The position numbers and the translations under genes were made by a program. DNA of 5,275 nt, taken from assembly GCA_002441395.1 (NCBI GenBank), contig DJVZ01000024.1:1-5275 (forward strand). Reading direction: 5' to 3'. Below are positions 1-5,269 of this stretch, piece by piece. Position 1 is the stretch's first letter. Each line of letters starts with the position of its first letter. The notes below the pieces were generated by a model. That model ran no database searches. It saw nothing but the letters and a program-made list of their open reading frames with translations, and had not been told where the DNA came from. The DNA is from Spirochaetaceae bacterium UBA6243. Its GTDB lineage: Bacteria; Spirochaetota; Spirochaetia; Treponematales; Rectinemataceae.

Positions 1-323
1 AGGCCGCGGCGGAAGGCCTGCTCTCTCCCAGCGCCGTCCCTCAGCTCGAGTGTTTCGAGGCTGCGGTCACCTTCGCCCGGTCGGAAGGCATCATTGTGGC
101 TCCGGAAACGAGCCACGCCCTCGCCCAGGTCATCAGGGAGGCACGGAAGGCGGCGGAAGAGGGCAAGGAAAAGGTTATTCTTTTCGGCCTTTCGGGCCAT
201 GGATTGCTGGACATGCAGGGATACGCTGATTATTTTGCCGGAAAGCTCTCCAATCTCGAGCTCTCCGAGGCGGAGATAGAAAAGGCCCTTGCGAGGCTCC
301 CGAAACTCGAAACCGTAGGGTGA
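1..323 (+). CDS. trpB: Tryptophan synthase beta chain, TrpB2 type (3' part only)
   Basis: This is the C-terminal ~106 residues of a pyridoxal-phosphate enzyme that joins indole and serine to make tryptophan in the cytoplasm. The reading frame is open from base 3 to the TGA at 321-323, and the true start lies left of the window. Visible TrpB2-type marks are CFEAAVTFARSEGI, then APETSHAL, then EKVILFGLSGHGLLD. In TrpB enzymes the serine of the SG(R/H)G motif contacts the pyridine nitrogen of the cofactor, and the SGHG form with the following LLD is typical of TrpB2 rather than TrpB1 (which has SGRGDKD). The family is usually about 430-450 residues, so roughly three quarters is missing. It converges with the sugar-transport cluster and is probably unrelated to it in function. 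TrpB2 can act without a TrpA partner in some species; whether it does here cannot be seen. The family call is firm. Confidence 0.9.
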   Translation, partial: AAAEGLLSPSAVPQLECFEAAVTFARSEGIIVAPETSHALAQVIREARKAAEEGKEKVILFGLSGHGLLDMQGYADYFAGKLSNLELSEAEIEKALARLPKLETVG

Positions 324-339
324 CGGGCTGCGAAATCGC

Positions 340-374
340 CCCGTGCCGAGGAATCGGCACGGGCCTCCGCTTTT
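340..374 (+). terminator. Rho-independent terminator after trpB, possibly bidirectional
   Basis: A perfect 10-bp GC-rich stem (CCCGTGCCGA, 340-349, with TCGGCACGGG, 354-363) closes a GGAA tetraloop 16 bases after the trpB stop. A short run of four T follows at 371-374 after CCTCCGC, so the U tract is weak and displaced. The hairpin lies between convergent genes and reads equally well from the minus strand, where only TTT follows nearby. It may therefore also end the transporter transcript, for which no other terminator is visible. Confidence 0.7.
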
Positions 375-376
375 GG

Positions 377-436
377 CCTTACTCCGGCACCGTCTATTGT
401 GGATACCGCCCTATAAGTTTTCAAGATATGACGCAT
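377..436 (-). pseudogene. 5' remnant of a pirin-family gene, truncated
   Basis: An ATG at 434-436 sits 4 bases after an AAGGAAGG Shine-Dalgarno tract (441-448), 45 bases downstream of the malG-like stop. The first 20 codons read MRHILKTYRAVSTIDGAGVR. From memory this matches the start of bacterial pirins, which typically read as a short basic segment, then (P)TI(D/E)GAGV, then (H/R)LxR-FG. After codon ~20 the frame continues into the reverse complement of the trpB terminator and the trpB end (stop near 230) with low-complexity Ala/Arg/Ser sequence that is clearly antisense shadow. The expected DPFLLLD segment and the metal-binding histidines of pirin are absent. I read this as the start of a once intact fourth operon gene removed by a deletion or rearrangement with its breakpoint near 377-380. 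It could instead be a chance match or an assembly joint. The good ribosome site and operon position favour a real remnant. Confidence 0.5.
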
Positions 437-481
437 TAATCCTTCCTTTGATATGGAACGTGACTTCTTCGGCCCTAGTGA

Positions 482-1423
482 TCATTCCTTCAGAGCCCCC
501 ATCGACACGCCCGCGGTTATCTGCTTGCGGAAGGCAATGTAGAAGAGCAGCATGGGCAGCATCCCAATGACAAGCGCCGCGAATTGCTTTCCATAGTCCG
601 ACGAAAGACCACCGGAAAACTTGTAGATACCCAGCGGCAGCGATTTCAGGTTCGTCTCGCTCACCAGGATATTGATCAGCGCAAACTCGTTCCAGAGACT
701 CGGAATGTTCAATATCGAGAGCGTCATGGCGATCGGCTTCGACATGCCGACGATGATGGACCGGAAAATCCGGAAATAGCCCGCCCCGTCGATCTGGGCG
801 GCCTCGATGATCGCGCTGGGAATTCCCCGGATATATTCGGTGCACATATAGATGCCAACGGGCAATGCCGATCCGATATAGATTATCAGGACGCCGAAGC
901 GGGTATTGTGGAAAAGGCGGAATTCTCCCGACCCGACAAGGCCGAGGGAACGCAAAAAGTCCCCTATTCCCCGGTCGATCGACGTCACTTCCAGGAAGAG
1001 GGGGACCATGAGCGACTGGATGGTGAGCAGGATTCCTATGATGAAGCTCCCGTAAATCGGCCCCGTCGCTTTGGACTTGATCTTCGCAAAGGCAAAACCG
1101 GTAAGGAGCGAGAGAAAGGTTATCCCGACCGTGGACCCCAGTGTATACAGTACCGAATTTCCTATCAGTTTGTCGAATTCGCCGATTTTCCAGGCACTTC
1201 TGTAGTTTTCGAGCGTCCAGTCGATCGGCAGACCCATCATGTTCGTCCGGAATTCAGTCGTTGTTTTGAATGAGCTGAAGAACAACCATACCAAAGGATA
1301 AATGGTCATGAAGGCAAATATGCCCATGACCAGGTATGCCACAGCTTTTCCCAGAATCGTTCCCGGCCTGATCGGCTTTTTTCCACGCTTCCCGCGCATC
1401 TGCACGCCCTGCTGCTGATTCAT
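482..1423 (-). CDS. ABC transporter permease, MalG type (CUT1 sugar uptake)
   Basis: Inner-membrane subunit that pairs with the MalF-like protein encoded just upstream to form the channel of a carbohydrate importer. It has 313 residues with six likely membrane helices near residues 25-50, 88-113, 122-145, 177-197, 231-252 and 280-299. Between helices 4 and 5 is the EAA loop (EAAQIDGAGYFRIFRSI, 207-223), which docks on the ATPase. The usual LP in this loop is replaced by VG (residues 225-226). The family is usually 270-300 residues; the small excess is in the N-terminal basic tail and a longer segment between helices 3 and 4 (about 148-176). The frame is open from 1462, but I place the start at the ATG 1421-1423 because AAAGGAG lies seven bases before it and the longer form would overlap the preceding gene. 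It starts 4 bases after the malF-like stop, so translation is probably coupled. Substrate not determinable. Confidence 0.9.
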   Translation of the reverse strand: MNQQQGVQMRGKRGKKPIRPGTILGKAVAYLVMGIFAFMTIYPLVWLFFSSFKTTTEFRTNMMGLPIDWTLENYRSAWKIGEFDKLIGNSVLYTLGSTVGITFLSLLTGFAFAKIKSKATGPIYGSFIIGILLTIQSLMVPLFLEVTSIDRGIGDFLRSLGLVGSGEFRLFHNTRFGVLIIYIGSALPVGIYMCTEYIRGIPSAIIEAAQIDGAGYFRIFRSIIVGMSKPIAMTLSILNIPSLWNEFALINILVSETNLKSLPLGIYKFSGGLSSDYGKQFAALVIGMLPMLLFYIAFRKQITAGVSMGALKE

Positions 1424-1427
1424 CTCG

Positions 1428-2549
1428 CTACTCCTTTCCTCCGAAGCGCCGTTCGAGCGCAAACATGATTCCTACCAGGGCGAGACTGAACAGTACGATC
1501 ATAATGGCAATCGCATTGGCGAGGGGGTAATCCGGCGCGCCCATAAAAGCCTTGTCATACATATAGATGGAGAGCACCTGCGTGACGCGGGCCGGGCCTC
1601 CTCCCGTCATTGCCAGGATGAGGGCGAAGCCGCTCAATGATCCTGATATGCAGAGAATGGCCGAATTCGCGATCACTTTGGAAAGGCTTGGAAGGACCAC
1701 TCGCCCCATAATTTGCATTTCCGAAGCCCCGTCGATCTGGGCCGCCTCGATAATGCCTCTGTCGATTTTCTGCATGTTGGCGAGGAAAATGAGTAAGTAC
1801 GTCCCGACCCACATCCAGAGGGTGACAAAACAGATCGGAATCATCGCCACATTATTTTTGGAGAGGAAATCGGCATTCCATCGGGGGGCCAGAAGGTTCA
1901 CGAGATCTTTTTGGAGTGTAGCCGTATCCCCGGGTTCATAGCTCAGTAAAAAATCCTTGAGATCGACGGAAGGATCCGAAAACACGGTATTGATGGTCGA
2001 GGGGCTCGCCTTTATGATCTGATCAGTCAGCTCATCGGGGTCTGAAAGCCCGCCAGTAGTCTGAAAAATTCCTGAAATTTTTGCCGAATATGCGCTTGCA
2101 TAATAATGATTGGCTGTATCGGCGATAGGGCCATACGGCGAAAAAATGATACTCCAGAGAATGCCGACGACAATGGTGGAGATCATGGCGGGGACATAGA
2201 GGACGCCCTGCCAGAATTCCTCGAATTTGACTGTTTTACGGTAAATCAGGTAGGCAAATATGAAACCGAGCGGCAGTTGTCCAAGGACTGAAACCAATAC
2301 GATGTAGATGTTATTTTTGAGGGCATTCCAGAAGTACGGGTCGGCGAAAAGCCGCTGGTACTGCCGGAACCCCGTGATACCCCATGAGGTACCCCCGAAC
2401 ATTTTGCCTCCGCCGTAATTGGAAAGCGAAAGCACGATTGCCAGGACGATCGGGAAGCCGAACACAAAAAGATATATCAGGAACGACGGTAGCACCATTG
2501 CCCAATATGCCCTTCTGTCTTTCGCTGCTTTTGTAGCCGTGCCGTTCAC
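1428..2549 (-). CDS. ABC transporter permease, MalF type (CUT1 sugar uptake), with extra extracytoplasmic segment
   Basis: Inner-membrane partner of the MalG-like permease. It has 373 residues; likely helices lie near 14-40, 79-103, 113-136, 235-258, 293-314 and 341-366. The EAA loop EAAQIDGASEMQIMGRVVLP (268-287) matches the family consensus fully, including the terminal LP. LTGGGP-like sequence (AMTGGGP, 313-319) before the last helix is also typical of MalF/UgpA-type permeases. The protein is about 70-80 residues longer than usual (290-300). The excess lies between helices 3 and 4, residues ~146-220, a polar, helix-prone stretch rich in Asp, Ser and Thr that should face the periplasm. The start is a GTG (2547-2549) preceded at six bases by AGAGG. 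The next in-frame Met (residue 18) would cut into the first helix. No frameshift is seen. Located between the binding-protein gene (103-bp gap) and the MalG-like gene (4-bp gap). Confidence 0.9.
   Translation of the reverse strand: MNGTATKAAKDRRAYWAMVLPSFLIYLFVFGFPIVLAIVLSLSNYGGGKMFGGTSWGITGFRQYQRLFADPYFWNALKNNIYIVLVSVLGQLPLGFIFAYLIYRKTVKFEEFWQGVLYVPAMISTIVVGILWSIIFSPYGPIADTANHYYASAYSAKISGIFQTTGGLSDPDELTDQIIKASPSTINTVFSDPSVDLKDFLLSYEPGDTATLQKDLVNLLAPRWNADFLSKNNVAMIPICFVTLWMWVGTYLLIFLANMQKIDRGIIEAAQIDGASEMQIMGRVVLPSLSKVIANSAILCISGSLSGFALILAMTGGGPARVTQVLSIYMYDKAFMGAPDYPLANAIAIMIVLFSLALVGIMFALERRFGGKE
1431..1437 (-). promoter_or_regulatory. Ribosome binding site of the MalG-like gene, built into the MalF-like stop
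   Basis: The minus strand reads AAAGGAG TAG CGAG ATG. The Shine-Dalgarno tract is formed by the last Lys-Glu codons of the upstream permease and abuts its TAG stop. The ATG follows at seven bases. This decides for the 1423 start over the longer frame from 1462 and suggests coupled, roughly equal synthesis of the two permeases. Confidence 0.8.
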
Positions 2550-2555
2550 CTCATA

Positions 2556-2560
2556 CCTCT
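2556..2560 (-). promoter_or_regulatory. Ribosome binding site deciding the GTG start of the MalF-like gene
   Basis: AGAGG lies six bases before GTG 2549-2547. An ATG at 2554-2552 is closer and out of frame (ATG AGG TGA), so it cannot start the permease. A nine-codon frame (ATG at 2572, including stop) ends on the same TGA, overlapping the GTG as GTGA; it has no ribosome site of its own. Confidence 0.65.
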
Positions 2561-2585
2561 TTTCTGTTTCATGGCCATATAGAAT

Positions 2586-2619
2586 TGCGGGCTCGTACCA
2601 AAGAGGTTCCGAGCCCGCA
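2586..2619 (-). other. Intercistronic stem-loop between binding-protein and MalF-like genes
   Basis: A perfect 10-bp inverted repeat, TGCGGGCTCG at 2586-2595 and CGAGCCCGCA at 2610-2619, encloses 14 bases that can themselves form a short ACC/GGT pairing. On the transcript it begins 33 bases after the binding-protein stop. The downstream sequence (ATTCTATATGG) has no U run, so it is not a standard terminator. By analogy with the stem-loops between malE and malF in enteric bacteria, it probably blocks 3' exonuclease and keeps the binding-protein mRNA in excess over the permease mRNA. Partial termination is the alternative. Confidence 0.7.
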
Positions 2620-2652
2620 CTGCAGTCTGTGTTCTGTCACGCAGAGTCTTGA

Positions 2653-3957
2653 TTAGTGGGAAGCTCTCCAGGCATCGACCGCTGCCTGAACGCTCTGGGC
2701 CACCTGCGTTGGGGTTTTCGTGCCGAGTCCGATCTGCTGGAGGCCGAGATTGAGCGGCGTGTAGATGCTCGTGTCCAGAGCACCATCGAGAACATAGCAG
2801 GTCTTCTTCACTGCATCGTGGTATGCCGCCATTTTGACGGTGAAAGGCTCAAGCTTGTCGCTCTTCACGTCCTTTCTGGAGGTGATGTACCGGCCAAGTT
2901 CGAGGTACTGCCGCTGCACGTCGGCTGAATACAGGTATTTGAGAAGCCGCACAGCCGCTTTTTCCTTGTCGGAGCCGGCCGGGATCGAAGCCGAAATGCC
3001 GTACCCGCAGCCCAACACCGCCGAGGCGACGCCGGGATTTTTCTCACCGGGAATAGCCGGGAAATTGAAGTACTCGAAATCAGTCTGCTGCCGTTTGGGG
3101 TCGATGAGCGCCTTGCCCGAAGAAGGATCCGTCAAGAAGGCGTTCTGGCGCCAGTCGCCGTCGATAAAGAAGGCCGCCTTGCCTTCCGCGAAGAGGGCCG
3201 GCGCTTCACCGTAGGAAATCTGGATGGTATCGCGCCCAATGACGCCATCCTTGTACATCGTCTCCACGAAGTCCAGCGCTTTGATGAACTCCTTGTCGGT
3301 GAATTTGACCTTTCCGGCCAAGGCATTGTCGATCCATTCATCGCCGAGCATGCGGCCGACAATGGTGGAGAAAAGGCAGGACTGCATGACCCAGTCGTCC
3401 TTGTTGGCCATAAGCACGGGGCGAATTCCCTTGGCTTTGAGCTTCGGAAGCATCGCTTTGAGCTCGGCATAGGTTGAGGGCACCCTGAGTCCAAGGTCAG
3501 AAAGAAGCTTGGTGTTGGTGAACATTACCGTCGTGTAGGAGATGCTCTGCGGAAGTTCCGCAAGATATTTCCCTTTTTGTCCCGATGGATCGGTGACCGA
3601 CGGAATGAAATTGGCAAGATAGTCTTTCCCAAGGAGCGGCGCAAGGTCTTTGACCAGCTTCTGCTCATGAAGCATAGTAGACCTTCCCGATGGATACATG
3701 TACATGACATCGGGCAAAGTTCCCGCAGCCACATACGCGGCGAGCTTCTGATGGAAAGGCTCATTCGAAAGCTCTTCCTTCACGATGGTGATATCGGGGT
3801 TTTCATCAATGAACCTTTGCCAGATCGCCTCGTTTTCAGCATAGCCCGGAGCAGTAGCATCGATGTAGTCAAAAACAGTGAGCGTTGTCTTCTGGGCATA
3901 TGCACCCATGGATAGGATGACAAGAAACATGAGAGCCGAACAAATTTTTTTCTTCAC
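2653..3957 (-). CDS. Secreted sugar-binding protein of a CUT1 ABC importer (extracellular solute-binding family 1)
   Basis: Captures a carbohydrate in the periplasm and hands it to the permeases encoded next. The 434-residue length is typical of the family. Residues 1-21 form a Sec signal peptide: basic start MKKK, hydrophobic core, cleavage probably AYA|QKTT. There is no lipobox cysteine at the cleavage point, so it should be soluble in the periplasm of a diderm cell. Family marks are LTVFDYID at the start of the mature chain, FHQKLAAYVAAGTLPDVMYM (68-87), the YTTVMFTNTKLLSDLG segment (141-156), FAEGKAAFFIDGDWR (256-270), and GYGISASIPAGSDKEKAAVRLLKYL (described here only by position, 318-342). 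Aromatic residues such as W269, Y88 and W189 are candidates for stacking on sugar rings. The start is a GTG (3955-3957) with GGAGGG six bases before it; the next Met (residue 10) would destroy the signal peptide. The sugar cannot be told from the sequence alone. Confidence 0.9.
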   Translation of the reverse strand: MKKKICSALMFLVILSMGAYAQKTTLTVFDYIDATAPGYAENEAIWQRFIDENPDITIVKEELSNEPFHQKLAAYVAAGTLPDVMYMYPSGRSTMLHEQKLVKDLAPLLGKDYLANFIPSVTDPSGQKGKYLAELPQSISYTTVMFTNTKLLSDLGLRVPSTYAELKAMLPKLKAKGIRPVLMANKDDWVMQSCLFSTIVGRMLGDEWIDNALAGKVKFTDKEFIKALDFVETMYKDGVIGRDTIQISYGEAPALFAEGKAAFFIDGDWRQNAFLTDPSSGKALIDPKRQQTDFEYFNFPAIPGEKNPGVASAVLGCGYGISASIPAGSDKEKAAVRLLKYLYSADVQRQYLELGRYITSRKDVKSDKLEPFTVKMAAYHDAVKKTCYVLDGALDTSIYTPLNLGLQQIGLGTKTPTQVAQSVQAAVDAWRASH

Positions 3958-3963
3958 TCCATT

Positions 3964-3969
3964 CCCTCC
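3964..3969 (-). promoter_or_regulatory. Strong ribosome binding site deciding the GTG start of the binding-protein gene
   Basis: GGAGGG lies six bases before GTG 3957-3955. The only nearby ATG (3962-3960) is too close to this site and reads ATG GAG TGA, so it cannot begin the protein. The strength of the site fits a highly made periplasmic protein. Confidence 0.75.
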
Positions 3970-3974
3970 AATTG

Positions 3975-4000
3975 ATTATATAAGCCAGACTCAAGCCTGG
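3975..4000 (-). promoter_or_regulatory. Short rok/binding-protein spacer: small stem-loop and a TATAAT
   Basis: The 48-bp gap between the rok stop and the GTG start contains an imperfect hairpin (CCAGGCTTGAGTCTGG on the minus strand, 4000-3985, with one G-U pair). This is followed by a consensus TATAAT (3980-3975). The best -35 at 17 bases is only ATACCA (3 of 6). A transcript from it would begin at or inside the Shine-Dalgarno tract, leaving almost no leader. I therefore regard it as a weak or non-functional promoter and expect read-through from rok to drive the transporter genes. The palindromic operator seen before rok has no copy here. Confidence 0.25.
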
Positions 4001-4005
4001 TATGG

Positions 4006-5133
4006 TCACTGAGATAATTCAGTTTGTTCCCGCGGGCCGACCGGGAACTTGTTGGTTGCAAAGAGGCGGTTGAGCAGCATTCCCGCGGCGCCAAAGGCCA
4101 CCGCCTCCGCACCCATCGACGAATACTGAATTCTTACGTGCCGCTTTACCGGATACATCCAGTTGTCATGGATTGCCTTTTCGAGTATCCGGCAGAAATC
4201 GAGGTCGCTGTCCTCGATATCGCCGCCTATGAAAACGCTGTCGCAATCCAGTGTATTTACGAGCATCGCGATGTTCCTGGCCAGCTCGGAGACAAATTTC
4301 TCCAGCACGGAAAAGTCATTCAATATCTGACTCAATTCTTCCTTCGAGCATGAAACCTGAATGCCATTGTTTTCCGTGCAGAGGACACTCCGGAATTCTC
4401 CGGCAAAGTAGTTCGAGCCATAATGCACCTTGCCATTCAGTACAATGCCGAATCCGACGCCGACACCGCCGTATTCGGCGTGCGGCACAAGGGCCTGCCG
4501 GAATTCAATCAGCGCAAAAAGGATGTTTTTCAGCTCGGTGTTCTTGTGAAAGGCCAATTCACTCCATGCGCAGCAATTGGCATTATTTTCAATAAAGAAC
4601 GGGACGTTCAATTTTTTCGAAAGCGTCTCCACGACATTGACAGGCTCCGATATTTTCAGGGGAACCGAAAATTCAACTGTGCCATCGTTAGGGTTGATGA
4701 GCCCACCGACACCTACTCCGACACCCAGAATCGCTCCGGGATACTTGCCCAAACGACTCTTCAATTCCCAGTAGATAGCCTGAATGGAGGGTGCAAGATT
4801 TTCTTTGGTGATGGACTCATCCTCTTCCTTTACTTCCAGAATCTCGCCTGCCAGATTGACCGCCACCGCGGAATAATGACCGCTCTGAATGGCAATGCCG
4901 ATGATGTAGCCGTAATCCTTGTTGATGATGAGTGGAATTGGCTTCCTGCCGCCATTCTTTCCCGACGGGCCCTGTGGAAGTTCGGTTATGGCACCCTGCT
5001 CGATGAGATTGGCGACTTCCAGCGTAACCGTCGATTTATCGAGACCAAGATGACTGGCCACTTCCGCCCGGCTGCTCTCCGGATATTGCCAAATGGTGCG
5101 CAAAATCCTCGAGCTATTCTTTGTCTTTGGCAT
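4006..5133 (-). CDS. ROK-family (NagC/XylR-type) transcriptional repressor, zinc motif absent
   Basis: DNA-binding regulator of 375 residues, the usual length for ROK repressors. Residues ~5-55 form a winged helix-turn-helix (SSRAEVASHLGLDKSTVT as the turn region, then ANLIEQGAI). From ~72 on is the sugar-kinase-like ROK fold, with GVGVGVGGLINP (136-147), IENNANCCAWSE (181-192) and GVGVGFGIVLNGKVHYGS (223-240). The kinase residues are lost: no DxGGT in the first strand (IQSGHY instead), and the catalytic Asp of ENDAN is N184. The zinc-binding GH...CxCGxxGCxE set is also absent: GEFRS replaces GEFGH, followed by VSCSKEEL. It should therefore be a pure regulator, probably responding to a sugar imported by the neighbouring system. 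Start ATG 5131-5133 has GAGGA six bases upstream. It leads the presumed operon with 48 bp before the binding-protein gene, and its leader holds a palindrome that is its likely binding site. Confidence 0.88.
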   Translation of the reverse strand: MPKTKNSSRILRTIWQYPESSRAEVASHLGLDKSTVTLEVANLIEQGAITELPQGPSGKNGGRKPIPLIINKDYGYIIGIAIQSGHYSAVAVNLAGEILEVKEEDESITKENLAPSIQAIYWELKSRLGKYPGAILGVGVGVGGLINPNDGTVEFSVPLKISEPVNVVETLSKKLNVPFFIENNANCCAWSELAFHKNTELKNILFALIEFRQALVPHAEYGGVGVGFGIVLNGKVHYGSNYFAGEFRSVLCTENNGIQVSCSKEELSQILNDFSVLEKFVSELARNIAMLVNTLDCDSVFIGGDIEDSDLDFCRILEKAIHDNWMYPVKRHVRIQYSSMGAEAVAFGAAGMLLNRLFATNKFPVGPREQTELSQ

Positions 5134-5158
5134 TTATGTCCTCGTCCACCTTCACCAT

Positions 5159-5183
5159 GGTTAATTGTAATTTACAACTAACC
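5159..5183. promoter_or_regulatory. Near-perfect 25-bp palindrome, likely ROK operator
   Basis: The arms GGTTAATTGTAA and TTACAACTAACC flank a central T; 11 of 12 base pairs are symmetrical, the only mismatch being at 5164/5178. It covers about +1 to +23 of the predicted rok transcript, so a bound protein would block initiation. The outer TTAGTTGT...ACAATTAA form recalls, from memory, the TTAGTTTGT...ACAAACTAA operators of Bacillus XylR, another ROK repressor. Binding by the adjacent ROK protein is inferred from position and symmetry. Confidence 0.7.
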
Positions 5184-5187
5184 TCAT

Positions 5188-5216
5188 GTATTAACACGGT
5201 TTTTTCTGGTTGTCAA
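5188..5216 (-). promoter_or_regulatory. Sigma70-type promoter of rok and the transporter operon
   Basis: A consensus TTGACA (5216-5211) stands 17 bases before TAATAC (5193-5188). The -10 box matches consensus at only 3 of 6 positions, but a TG one base upstream gives an extended -10 (TGTTAATAC). The predicted start of transcription is near 5181, inside the palindrome. No other comparable promoter is seen on the minus strand before the transporter genes. Confidence 0.6.
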
Positions 5217-5269
5217 GAAAAATTATGCAGAATGTTATGACGATCCCAGACCCCAGCATTTTTCTGGTT
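5201..5269. repeat. Pair of 11-bp direct repeats flanking the rok promoter start
   Basis: TTTTTCTGGTT occurs at 5201-5211 and again at 5259-5269, 58 bases apart. On the minus strand each copy follows TTGA (TTGAACCAG and TTGACAACCAG). The inner copy lies in the spacer of the rok promoter. It may mark a second regulator site or an old local duplication; chance cannot be excluded in an AT-rich leader. Confidence 0.4.
5210..5238 (+). promoter_or_regulatory. Possible divergent promoter for a gene right of the window
   Basis: On the plus strand TTGTCA (5210-5215, 5 of 6 to consensus) is followed after 17 bases by TGTTAT (5233-5238, 4 of 6). Its -35 box overlaps the rok -35 box on the other strand, so the two promoters would compete. 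No coding start is visible before the window ends at 5275, so the target gene is unknown. Confidence 0.3.

Noticed and set aside
230..376. Extension of the pirin-like frame beyond codon 20
   Set aside because: This part is the reverse complement of the trpB terminator and trpB 3' end, is low-complexity Ala/Arg/Ser, and resembles no protein. Only the first ~20 codons are kept as a remnant.
584..1273. Long plus-strand open frame opposite the MalG-like gene (229 codons)
   Set aside because: It is rich in Arg, Asp and Gln with no hydrophobic pattern or known motif, has no clear ribosome site, and lies wholly antisense to a well-supported permease.
1424..1462. Longer N-terminus for the MalG-like permease starting at 1462
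   Set aside because: It would overlap the MalF-like gene by 35 bases, while the ATG at 1423 has a strong ribosome site at the right distance.
2572..2652. Rho-independent terminator between the binding-protein and MalF-like genes
   Set aside because: The stem is strong, but no U run follows it on the minus strand, and the permeases need read-through because no promoter is seen in the gap.
3975..4003. Separate promoter for the binding-protein gene using the perfect TATAAT
   Set aside because: The matching -35 is poor (3 of 6) and the transcript would start at the ribosome site. It is kept only as a low-confidence feature.
4423..5181. Long plus-strand open frame opposite rok (252 codons)
   Set aside because: It lies antisense to a clear ROK protein, has no recognisable domain, and runs through the operator and past the rok start. 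It is explained as a shadow of the codon pattern.
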